This document shows positions 1 to 6,151 of a stretch of 38,711 nucleotides of DNA, in pieces. A program made the position numbers and the translations under genes. The notes under the pieces are model-generated. The model worked only from the letters and a program-made list of their open reading frames with translations, was not told where the DNA came from and searched no databases. The stretch comes from Hyphomicrobiales bacterium (GTDB lineage: Bacteria; Pseudomonadota; Alphaproteobacteria; Rhizobiales; Methyloligellaceae), in the NCBI GenBank assembly GCA_021775575.1, contig JAJFHO010000209.1:1-38711 (forward strand), given 5' to 3'. Each line of letters opens with the position of its first letter. Within the stretch, counting starts at the first letter, position 1.

Positions 1-1
1 G

Positions 2-202
2 AAGGTCGACGGTTTCCCGAAGCCGAAGATGCTGGAAATCCTGCGCCAAGAGCAGGGGCCGCTTGCCGCAGATGCGAGCGCTGCGCAGTCTGCGGCGACG
101 CCAGAGCCGCCGCAGCCTCGGGATGCAACCAGCGAGCCGCCGCCCGGCGCTGCTACGCCGCAACCGCCCGCCCCGGCCACGGAAAAGCCCGCCGCGCAAT
201 AA
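2..202 (+). CDS. C-terminal end of an unknown protein (5' end outside window)
   Basis: An open frame runs from the window edge to a TAA at 200-202 and leaves 66 residues. The first 19 or so look like ordinary folded-protein sequence, with a GFPKPKMLEILRQ stretch. The rest is a low-complexity tail rich in Pro, Ala, Gln, Glu and Thr, typical of a disordered C-terminus or linker. No family can be named from this fragment. It is convergent with the DUF1232 gene, 27 bp away. Confidence 0.55.
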   Translation, partial: KVDGFPKPKMLEILRQEQGPLAADASAAQSAATPEPPQPRDATSEPPPGAATPQPPAPATEKPAAQ

Positions 203-229
203 CGGTGAGGCTGGCGCGCGCCTGTCCGG

Positions 230-643
230 TTACGCTTGGTCCAATTCTTCCGGCAATTCCTTGCCCAGCGCCTTGGCCGCGGCCGCGCGGTGGCGCGGCT
301 TGATATGGGCGGCGACCATCGAGATCACGCCCGCCAGCACGGCGGCGTCGTCGGTATAGCCGAGGCCGGGGATAAAATCGGGAATGGCGTCGGTTGGGAG
401 AATGAAATAGGCCAGCGCGCCGAGCAGCATGCCGCGCACCTTGGTGGGGGTTTGCGAATCAAACGCGCAGTAATAGGCGGCGACAAGATCGTCGGCGAAG
501 GGGATTCGCGCCGCGACTCGGGCGAACTTGTCCCAGAACTTCAACCGCACTTTCTTTTCGCGCGGTAAAGACATGTCCCGATCTGGGTCGGTTTCACCGT
601 TCTTGCGGCCGATGGGCCCGGTATCGCTGTAGCTGGCGTGCAT
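230..643 (-). CDS. DUF1232 (YkvA-like) small membrane protein
   Basis: A 137-residue protein whose core has the DUF1232/YkvA signature: a hydrophobic stretch (roughly residues 67-85) followed by an LPTDAIPDFIPGLGYTDD-type motif and a second hydrophobic helix. The family is widespread in bacteria and has no settled function. I chose the ATG at 643 because an AGGA lies 5 nt upstream. In-frame TTG (664) and ATG (649) starts are also possible, and a later ATG at 574 would keep the whole conserved domain. It is divergent from the DUF2865 gene. Confidence 0.8.
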   Translation of the reverse strand: MHASYSDTGPIGRKNGETDPDRDMSLPREKKVRLKFWDKFARVAARIPFADDLVAAYYCAFDSQTPTKVRGMLLGALAYFILPTDAIPDFIPGLGYTDDAAVLAGVISMVAAHIKPRHRAAAAKALGKELPEELDQA

Positions 644-768
644 TTTCATCCTGTTTTGGCTCAATCGAGCCCGTGTCTTTAGGCCCTCTTAATCACATAG
701 GGAGAAAATTGCCGCTCACAAGCTCGCCCAGGGCTGAAGTCCATGTAACGGGTAGGGAGGGCAGCAGT

Positions 769-1764
769 ATGGCACGGCATTTGAATAGAAACGGGTCGAA
801 GGCAATCACCGGTCGAAGCCGGCTCAAAATGACCCGAATTACGTCCCCCGACACCTCCCGATCCCCGGCGGGGGCGGCCACGCGCCGCCCCCCGGCAGTT
901 TCTATGCTTCGGCTCGCCGGTATATGCGCGTGGCTGACCCTGCTCGCCGGTTCTCCCGCAATGGCCCAGAGCGGCGCCCTCGCCTCGATCCAGGCGCAGA
1001 TCAACCGCTATGGCTGCAATCTGCCGCAATATGCGACTTCCGTCGCGGCCTGCCGCCAGCTTCATGCGCGCGCCCGCGCGGCGCGGAGCGGCGCGCCCGC
1101 CGCCGCCCGGCGTTCGCCTTACCCCTCTTCATCCTATCGCAGCACGACCCGTCAGCCGCGGGTCGAGAGCCGGAGCGGCCTGTTCAGCGGATTGTTCGGC
1201 GCGCCGGACCCCGACCGCTATCGCCGGCGCAGCCCCGGCAATTCCACGCGGGATTATTATTACAGTCCCGCACCATCGGCCTATGGCGGCTACAGGACGT
1301 TATGCGTGCGCATGTGCGACGGCTACTATTTTCCGATCAGCTACAGGGCGTCCAGCGGGCAGTTGCGCAAGGACGCGGGCCAGTGCGAGTCGAGCTGCGG
1401 CGTGCCGGCGAAGCTGTTCTATCACCATAATCCCGGCGGCAGCGTCGAGGGCATGGTCGACTTGGAAGGCAACCGCTATGCCAATCTGGAAAACGCCTTT
1501 CGCTACCGGAAGGAATATGTGAGCAGTTGCCGCTGTACGCCGCAGCCCTGGAGCGAGGCGGCAAAGGAAGAATATATCAGGCGCGCGGAAATTGAAGCCA
1601 ACCCGCAAATGGCGGAGCAGGAAAAGACCGACGCACCGGTAACGGCCCAGGCCGCACCGCAGGCGCAGCCTTACGCGGTACCGGCCAGCAGCCGGGGCAA
1701 ACGCCGCCGCAAACGCAGTTGGGACTCATTCTTGCCCTTCGGGCGCTGGACGTCGGGGGGATAA
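769..1764 (+). CDS. DUF2865 domain secreted protein
   Basis: A 331-residue exported protein. The C-terminal half has the Cys-rich DUF2865 pattern (RTLCVRMCDGYYFPIS, then CESSCGVPAKLFY, then CRCTPQPW), a family almost confined to Rhizobiales and without a known function. A hydrophobic signal segment ending in AMA-Q lies at about residues 46-66. That makes the n-region unusually long if the ATG at 769 is used. I prefer 769 because GGGAGG stands 8 nt upstream, whereas the ATG at 904, right before the hydrophobic core, has no ribosome binding site. The Cys pairs suggest periplasmic disulfides. The C-terminus is basic (GKRRRKRSW). Confidence 0.85.
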   Translation: MARHLNRNGSKAITGRSRLKMTRITSPDTSRSPAGAATRRPPAVSMLRLAGICAWLTLLAGSPAMAQSGALASIQAQINRYGCNLPQYATSVAACRQLHARARAARSGAPAAARRSPYPSSSYRSTTRQPRVESRSGLFSGLFGAPDPDRYRRRSPGNSTRDYYYSPAPSAYGGYRTLCVRMCDGYYFPISYRASSGQLRKDAGQCESSCGVPAKLFYHHNPGGSVEGMVDLEGNRYANLENAFRYRKEYVSSCRCTPQPWSEAAKEEYIRRAEIEANPQMAEQEKTDAPVTAQAAPQAQPYAVPASSRGKRRRKRSWDSFLPFGRWTSGG

Positions 1765-1785
1765 ACCGCGCCCCCTCCCGCGCCG

Positions 1786-2082
1786 TCACCTGATCGCGAA
1801 CAGCTCATCCATTCGCCGGGCCAGCTCGATATCGAGCCCGGTCAGGCCGCCGGCGTCGTGGGTCGACAGCGTGACCTCGACCTTGTTCCAGACATTGAAC
1901 CATTCGGGATGGTGGTTCATCTCCTCCGCCACCTGCGCGATGCGCGCCATCCAGTTGAACGCGTCGTTGAAATCGGGAAATTGATATTTCCGGGTGATCG
2001 CGTCGCGTCCGTCGGTCTCGCTCCAGTCGGAAAGTTCGGCGAGCGCCGCTTCCCGCGCCGCGCCGGTCAGTTTCTCGGCCAT
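1786..2082 (-). CDS. phhB: 4a-hydroxytetrahydrobiopterin dehydratase (pterin-4-alpha-carbinolamine dehydratase)
   Basis: A 98-residue protein of normal family length. It dehydrates 4a-hydroxytetrahydropterin, regenerating the cofactor used by aromatic amino acid hydroxylases. The active-site histidines are visible as the NHHPEW motif (His57, His58) and His75 in STHDAGGLT. The start at 2082 is firm, with GGAGGAG 6 nt upstream. Longer in-frame starts would run into the divergent phosphatase gene. No hydroxylase partner lies in this window. It may also act as a general moonlighting PCD/DCoH-type protein. Confidence 0.92.
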   Translation of the reverse strand: MAEKLTGAAREAALAELSDWSETDGRDAITRKYQFPDFNDAFNWMARIAQVAEEMNHHPEWFNVWNKVEVTLSTHDAGGLTGLDIELARRMDELFAIR

Positions 2083-2142
2083 ATGTTTCTCCTCCAACAT
2101 ACAACTTCCGCAATCGGCTTGTTTTGCCACAGGACCCATGCC

Positions 2143-2655
2143 ATGGGAAAGGCGGATCGCAGCCCATCGGAGGAATTCTTGCCCAAGCACCGGCTTCTGT
2201 TCGTCTGCCTTGGCAATATCTGCCGCTCGCCGATGGCCGAGGGGGTATTTGCCCATGTCGCGGCCGAGGCCGGCCGGGGGAGCGACTTTCATCTCGACTC
2301 GGCCGGCACCGGCGATTGGCATATCGGCAAACCGCCCGATGAACGCGCGCAAGCCGCGGCACTCGCCCGGGGCATCGACCTATCGCGCCAGCGCGCGCGC
2401 CGGGTCAGGCCCCGAGACTTTTCGGACTTCGATCTGATTCTCGCCATGGACCGCGACAATGTGCGCGCCCTTGAAGTCATGGCGCCGCCAGAGGCGCAGG
2501 CCGGAGTGAGATTGTTCATGGAGTTCGCGCCGGAGACGGGCGTGCGCGAAGTGCCCGATCCCTATTTCGGGGCTGAGGGCGGCTTCGACCATGCGCTCGA
2601 CCTCATCGAGGCGGCGGCGCGCGGTCTGCTTTCCCATCTGATCGATGGGCGCTAG
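2143..2655 (+). CDS. Low-molecular-weight protein tyrosine phosphatase
   Basis: A 170-residue cytoplasmic phosphatase. The P-loop CLGNICRS (Cys22 nucleophile, Arg28) sits near the N-terminus, and the general-acid Asp139 is in the DPY motif, exactly as in the LMW-PTP family. The family dephosphorylates phosphotyrosine on proteins, or arsenate in related reductases. The N-terminus here looks like the phosphatase branch. The ATG at 2143 is 8 nt after AGGA. The gene is divergent from phhB with a 60-bp gap. Its TAG stop lies in the terminal CTAG of a dispersed repeat. Confidence 0.92.
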   Translation: MGKADRSPSEEFLPKHRLLFVCLGNICRSPMAEGVFAHVAAEAGRGSDFHLDSAGTGDWHIGKPPDERAQAAALARGIDLSRQRARRVRPRDFSDFDLILAMDRDNVRALEVMAPPEAQAGVRLFMEFAPETGVREVPDPYFGAEGGFDHALDLIEAAARGLLSHLIDGR

Positions 2656-2758
2656 AGCGCTTGCAGGAAAAGTGTGGGCGGTTTTCCGCCCGGAAAGCGC
2701 GTTAAAACAAACAGATAGAGCATGATCGGCGATTCAGAAATCGTCGAACCTGCTCTAG
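2652..2758. repeat. 107-bp dispersed palindromic repeat, copy 1
   Basis: Matches 14062-14168 over 107 bp with four substitutions and no gaps. Both ends are CTAG. Internal structure: GGGCGG-tttt-CCGCCC hairpin (about 2676-2691); TAGAGCA (2716-2722) pairing with TGCTCTA (2751-2757); and inside that, CGATT-caga-AATCG (2730-2743). This resembles the intergenic mosaic elements of Rhizobiales. It lies between two convergent genes, and each ends on one of its CTAG termini. Confidence 0.9.
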
Positions 2759-3288
2759 CCCAGCGGAAAGTCCTGTTCGATCACATAAGGCCCGCCGCCT
2801 TGGCTGGCGCGCGCGGAAAAAAGCACGAAGCGCGTCGCGGTGAAGGGCTCTGCCGCGAAGCCGCCGCGCGCTTCCAGCCATGAGGCGGCGGCGTGCGCCT
2901 TGACATTTCTGAGCCGCGCCAGGGTCACATGGCCGTGGAAATTGCGCTGCTCCGGCGCCAGCCCCGCCATCTGGGCGGCTTTTTCGTGGGCCTGCCGCAG
3001 CGCGGCGAGCGCGTCGTTGGCGACAATGCCGGCCCAGATGGCGCGCGGGCGCCGGCCGCCGAAGCTTCCCAGGCCGTCCAGTTGAAGATCGAAAGCGGGA
3101 GCGTTGATTGCAGCCAGAGCGCCGGCGAATTCGTCGGCTACGGTTTCGTTCACATCGCCGAGAAAACGCAGCGTGATGTGATAATTTTCCGGCTCGACCC
3201 AGCGCGCCCCGGCCAGCCCGCCGCGCAGCACCGCCAGCCGCTCACCCAGGCCGGCAGGGATTTCGATCCCTGAAAAGAGTCTCGGCAT
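2755..3288 (-). CDS. thpR: RNA 2',3'-cyclic phosphodiesterase (2'-5' RNA ligase family)
   Basis: A 177-residue member of the 2H phosphoesterase superfamily. The two catalytic HxT motifs are clear: HITL (His37, Thr39) and HVTL (His120, Thr122). The family hydrolyses 2',3'-cyclic phosphate RNA ends. The start at 3288 is supported by GAGGA 7 nt upstream and by the MPRLFSGIEIP N-terminus typical of the family. The frame stays open upstream to 3486, but those codons read through hairpin repeats and are not protein. The stop falls in the repeat 2652-2758. Confidence 0.92.
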   Translation of the reverse strand: MPRLFSGIEIPAGLGERLAVLRGGLAGARWVEPENYHITLRFLGDVNETVADEFAGALAAINAPAFDLQLDGLGSFGGRRPRAIWAGIVANDALAALRQAHEKAAQMAGLAPEQRNFHGHVTLARLRNVKAHAAASWLEARGGFAAEPFTATRFVLFSARASQGGGPYVIEQDFPLG

Positions 3289-3330
3289 GGCTCGGTCCTC
3301 GTCAGTCCTAGGCCGTGTACTCATAAATGA

Positions 3331-3428
3331 GCAACGGCTGAGCCGTTGCGGGAATGTCCGCTTTACTCCCGAAAGCGGACATAAATCCACACCGTATGGA
3401 ATGTCTGCTTTGTGCCAATAGCGGACAT
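3331..3428. repeat. Hairpin repeat cluster, left border of small island
   Basis: Three dyads in a row. 3331-3349 is GCAACGGCT-g-AGCCGTTGC, perfect over 9 bp. 3354-3382 pairs ATGTCCGCTTT with AAAGCGGACAT, 11 bp around a 7-nt loop. 3401-3428 is a diverged copy, ATGTCtGCt with aGCgGACAT. The ATGTCCGCTTT family is one I recognise as widely scattered in rhizobial genomes and often mis-called as coding. Two more copies lie at 4521-4595. Confidence 0.8.
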
Positions 3429-3450
3429 CGGTTGGCAAACAAAAACAGAG

Positions 3451-3512
3451 GCTCAGGCGGCCTGAGCGTTCACTGGAAAGTTTCATATTGAATGGGCCAG
3501 TGTCTCACTGGC
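3451..3512. repeat. Two further short dyads downstream of the zinc-ribbon gene
   Basis: GCTCAGG-cgg-CCTGAGC at 3451-3467 and GCCAGTG-tct-CACTGGC at 3496-3512. Both are perfect 7-bp stems with 3-nt spacers. They follow the stop of the minus-strand zinc-ribbon gene and could end its transcript, although no clear U-run follows. Confidence 0.5.
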
Positions 3513-3521
3513 GAGAAGGTT

Positions 3522-3698
3522 CTATTTATCTCGATACCACGAACTCGGCCCACGTCTGGACACCGGTTTAGCTATTACCACCGGCGGCACATAAACGGCC
3601 TGGCAGAGGGGGCAGACGATGGGATCACGGTTCAGATCAAAAAACCTTCCTTCGCACTCGCCGCAAACCCGCTTGATTCCAGTTTCTGCTTTCGACAT
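3522..3698 (-). CDS. Short FYDLN-type (TIGR02300-like) zinc-ribbon protein
   Basis: A 58-residue gene below common length cut-offs. The ATG at 3698 is preceded by GGAAGGA at 7 nt. The protein has two CxxC knuckles (Cys12/Cys15 and Cys29/Cys32) with GRFFDLNRDPIVCPLC between and across them. This closely matches the FYDLN acid family of alphaproteobacteria (GAKFYDLNRDPIVCP). Full-length members are, as I recall them, around 100-130 residues with a long acidic tail. Here the protein stops soon after the ribbon with a basic end (SRRGPSSWYRDK). Function is unknown for the family; zinc binding is inferred. It is the last of three minus-strand genes in the island. Confidence 0.75.
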   Translation of the reverse strand: MSKAETGIKRVCGECEGRFFDLNRDPIVCPLCQAVYVPPVVIAKPVSRRGPSSWYRDK

Positions 3699-3814
3699 TG
3701 GACAATCCTTCCGTCTTTATGAGCAGGGGCAAAGAGCTCCAATCAGCACCATGTTGCTTGGAGATATGATCAAGCCGTTGGATGGCAAGGGCGTCCATAT
3801 CGAGGCTGCGCAGC

Positions 3815-4126
3815 TTAAAACTTCATTCCGGGATATTCCCGCGCCATCGCATCGCAAAAAGCCCGATTGTTTGATTCCCACCAAGCATCGGACAACTCTT
3901 GGCCGCTGATGTGGATCGGCCTCTGCGGCGCGCCCTTATTCGACCTCGTTCTGGCGATGGTGTGGGGTCTCTTGTAAACGCCCCGGTCCCTCAGGAACCG
4001 CGCCATCGTCGCATCCGAAACGCCGCACGCCTCCGCCAATCCGCAGATCGAAGCGCCGCCCTCGTAAAGCCGGATTGCTTCATGGGGATGGTGCAGTTTG
4101 AACTGCTTCGCTGTGATTTGCTTCAA
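3815..4126 (-). CDS. Small helix-turn-helix protein
   Basis: A 103-residue protein. Residues about 15-50 (EAIRLYEGGASICGLAEACG, then VSDATMARFLRDRGV) read as a helix-turn-helix like those of resolvase C-termini or homeodomain-like phage proteins. No recombinase catalytic domain is present. The only usable start is a TTG at 4126, with a weak AGG 6 nt upstream and a stop codon just before it. It could be a free-standing DNA-binding protein or a fragment of a mobile-element gene. The AT-richer setting suggests acquired DNA. Confidence 0.55.
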   Translation of the reverse strand: MKQITAKQFKLHHPHEAIRLYEGGASICGLAEACGVSDATMARFLRDRGVYKRPHTIARTRSNKGAPQRPIHISGQELSDAWWESNNRAFCDAMAREYPGMKF

Positions 4127-4201
4127 AACTTGCCTAAAATCGGGTGTGATAAAATAAATTCGAGCGGCGTCAGGGCCTTGGGGAACAAGGCACCATATCT
4201 G

Positions 4202-4369
4202 TCATATCAATTTGCCATGTCGGAGATAATGGACTCCCAGATAGGAAAACGAAGCGGTTAAGATTCCTATTAAGAAACCTGTTGAAAGAGACCCCGACGT
4301 GAAATCTCCGCCCCCCAAAAACGCAAATATAATTATTATGAATGTGAGTAAAAAAACCATGGCTTCCAT
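4202..4369 (-). CDS. Small two-helix membrane protein
   Basis: A 55-residue protein. The ATG at 4369 has GGGAG 7 nt upstream, a strong site. Residues about 3-20 are a very hydrophobic helix (VFLLTFIIIIFAFLGG) and about 27-46 a second one. It has no Cys and no catalytic motif. I do not recognise it. An upstream in-frame ATG at 4411 would add 14 residues without a ribosome site. It is first of the three co-directional island genes. Confidence 0.55.
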   Translation of the reverse strand: MEAMVFLLTFIIIIFAFLGGGDFTSGSLSTGFLIGILTASFSYLGVHYLRHGKLI

Positions 4370-4520
4370 TGCAAAACTCCCTTCTTCGCATCTATAGCAT
4401 ACGTTTGGCATATTAGCTAATCGTGCGAATTCCTCTTTTTTTCTTTAGAGAAACACAAATTCTCCATTTAATTTTTAGAATAAAACTTCTAGCGAGCTAT
4501 TGAATATTTTAGCTTTTGCG

Positions 4521-4595
4521 AATGTCCACTTTGGGTCAGAAGCAGACATTCAGCTTCACGCCAGGTTTATGTCCGCTTTATCCTCAGAAAGCGGA
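4521..4595. repeat. Hairpin repeat cluster, right border of small island
   Basis: Two members of the ATGTCCGCTTT hairpin family. 4521-4550 pairs AATGTC with GACATT and CTT with AAG, with two mismatched positions between. 4572-4595 pairs TCCGCTTT with AAAGCGGA. The interval 4370-4665 is otherwise AT-rich and shows no gene. Confidence 0.7.
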
Positions 4596-4665
4596 AGTTC
4601 AGATCTTTGATCGGCCATGGCTGCTTTTGTGAGTCCACGTCCTGGTTGCTTGCCGCCCGCTTGCG

Positions 4666-5358
4666 TCATCTGCGGCTTGGAAGGGACTCGAGAAGTCTCT
4701 CCACCTGGGGCAGGATATTGGCAACGATCGCCGCGACGCCTTTTGCATTCGGGTGCAGCCCGTCGGGCTGGTTCAACGCGCGCTTTCCGGCCACGCCTTC
4801 CAGAAAAAAAGGATAGAGCGCCACCTTATGCTTGGCGGCGAGCTCGGCGTAAATCGGATCGAACGCCTTTGCGTATTCCGGCCCCAGATTGCGCGGCGCC
4901 AGCATGCCGGCAAGCAGCACGCCCAAGCCTTTCTGTCTAAGCCGGGTCACGATTGCATCGAGATTGCTTCTGGCCTGCTTGGGCCGCAAGCCCCGCAGCG
5001 CGTCATTCGCGCCGAACTCCACGATCACCGCGTCCGCCTTCTCCGGTATCGCCCAGTCGAGCCGCGCCAGGCCCGCCGCGGTTGTGTCGCCCGATACGCC
5101 GGCATTGACCACCCGCACGGGGAGGCCCTTCGCCCTCAGAGCCGCTTCAAGCTGGTTTGCAAAACTTTTCTCCGGCATCACGCCGAGCCCCGCTGTCAGG
5201 CTGTCGCCGAAGGCGACGAGCACCGTCTGCGCGGCGCGCTCCGCGCGTGCTTCCACCGCATAGAGAAGGATTGCGGCGCCGGCTGCGTATAACAGGGTGA
5301 AGCGGACGCACATCTTCGCGAGCCGGTGCGTTTTGCGCCTTATCAGGGCCAGAATCAT
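4666..5358 (-). CDS. Secreted SGNH-family arylesterase / lysophospholipase (TesA-like)
   Basis: A 230-residue GDSL hydrolase. Block I FGDSLTAGLG carries nucleophile Ser53, block II Gly90 is in GVSGDT, block III FGAND has Asn118, and block V DGLHPN carries Asp199 and His202. A hydrophobic signal segment (about residues 19-39, ending ARA) makes it periplasmic. Family members hydrolyse thioesters, aryl esters or lysophospholipids. The start is uncertain: ATGs at 5391, 5358 and inside the n-region all fit poorly with ribosome sites. I chose 5358. It is divergent from an ABC transporter pair, an arrangement also found in E. coli (tesA next to ybbA-ybbP), which supports both calls. Confidence 0.88.
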   Translation of the reverse strand: MILALIRRKTHRLAKMCVRFTLLYAAGAAILLYAVEARAERAAQTVLVAFGDSLTAGLGVMPEKSFANQLEAALRAKGLPVRVVNAGVSGDTTAAGLARLDWAIPEKADAVIVEFGANDALRGLRPKQARSNLDAIVTRLRQKGLGVLLAGMLAPRNLGPEYAKAFDPIYAELAAKHKVALYPFFLEGVAGKRALNQPDGLHPNAKGVAAIVANILPQVERLLESLPSRR

Positions 5359-5437
5359 GCTTTCTTTGACCTTTCGAGAGCTTTCGACCATTACACGGTA
5401 ATCCTTTGGACAGGAACCCGCCCTTGGAGCGCCGCAA

Positions 5438-6151
5438 GTGAAAAATGACCCGATAGTGCCGGCGATCAAGCTCGAGGATGTCCATGTCACGCTTCCGAGC
5501 CGGGCCGGGCTGGTGGATATTCTGACCGGCGTGAGCCTGTCGGTCGAACAAGGCGAGGCTGTGGCCGTGGTCGGTCCCAGCGGCTCGGGCAAGACCACTT
5601 TGCTGATGGTGATTGCCGGGCTGGAGAGCGCAACCAGTGGCAGGGTCGTCATTTCGGGCCAGGAACTGGGGCCGCTGGATGAGGATCAGCGCGCGCAGAT
5701 GCGGGCCGGCAGGATCGGCATCGTGTTCCAGTCTTTTCATTTGGTGCCGACAATGACGGCGCTTGAAAATGTCGCGCTGCCGCTTGAATTTCTGGGCGAG
5801 GCCGAACCGTTCGTTACGGCGCTTGGCGCGCTGGAGGAAGTCGGGCTCGGATCGCGCGCCGATCACTTTCCGGCACAGCTTTCCGGCGGCGAGCAACAGC
5901 GCGTGGCGATCGCCCGGGCGCTGAGCCCGCGCCCGAAAATCATTCTCGCCGACGAGCCGACCGGCAATCTCGACAGCCGTACCGGAAAACAAGTGATGGA
6001 TTTGCTGTTCGCCCTGCGCGCGAAGTTCGACGCAACGCTTGTGCTCATCACCCATGACGTGGAACTGGCCGGGCGCTGCGGGCGAAAGCTGACCATGCAG
6101 GATGGCTGCCTGATGCCGGCCCGAAGGTCAGCGGCCAGGATCCGCAAATGA
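5438..6151 (+). CDS. ABC transporter ATP-binding protein (YbbA/LolD-type)
   Basis: A 237-residue nucleotide-binding subunit. Walker A is GPSGSGKT (46-53), followed by a Q-loop (VFQSFHL), signature LSGGEQQR, Walker B IILADEP and H-loop LITHD. The TGNLDSR sequence after Walker B is typical of the MacB/LolD/YbbA class, which drives mechanotransmission rather than classic transport. The GTG start at 5438 has GGAG 8 nt upstream. The stop overlaps the permease start by ATGA. With the divergent TesA-like gene, the unit matches the ybbA-ybbP-tesA neighbourhood. Confidence 0.93.
   Translation: MKNDPIVPAIKLEDVHVTLPSRAGLVDILTGVSLSVEQGEAVAVVGPSGSGKTTLLMVIAGLESATSGRVVISGQELGPLDEDQRAQMRAGRIGIVFQSFHLVPTMTALENVALPLEFLGEAEPFVTALGALEEVGLGSRADHFPAQLSGGEQQRVAIARALSPRPKIILADEPTGNLDSRTGKQVMDLLFALRAKFDATLVLITHDVELAGRCGRKLTMQDGCLMPARRSAARIRK

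Noticed and set aside
3289-3486. 66-codon N-terminal extension of thpR
   Set aside because: The codons run through hairpin repeats and give the WHKADIP-type peptide that this repeat family typically produces. The ATG at 3288 has a good ribosome site and the family N-terminus.
3619-3909. A 96-codon plus-strand frame in the island
   Set aside because: It is the antisense of the zinc-ribbon and helix-turn-helix genes, has no domain and no convincing ribosome site.
3289-4665. An insertion sequence or prophage remnant
   Set aside because: No transposase, integrase or terminal inverted repeats with target duplication could be found; only a small helix-turn-helix protein is present.
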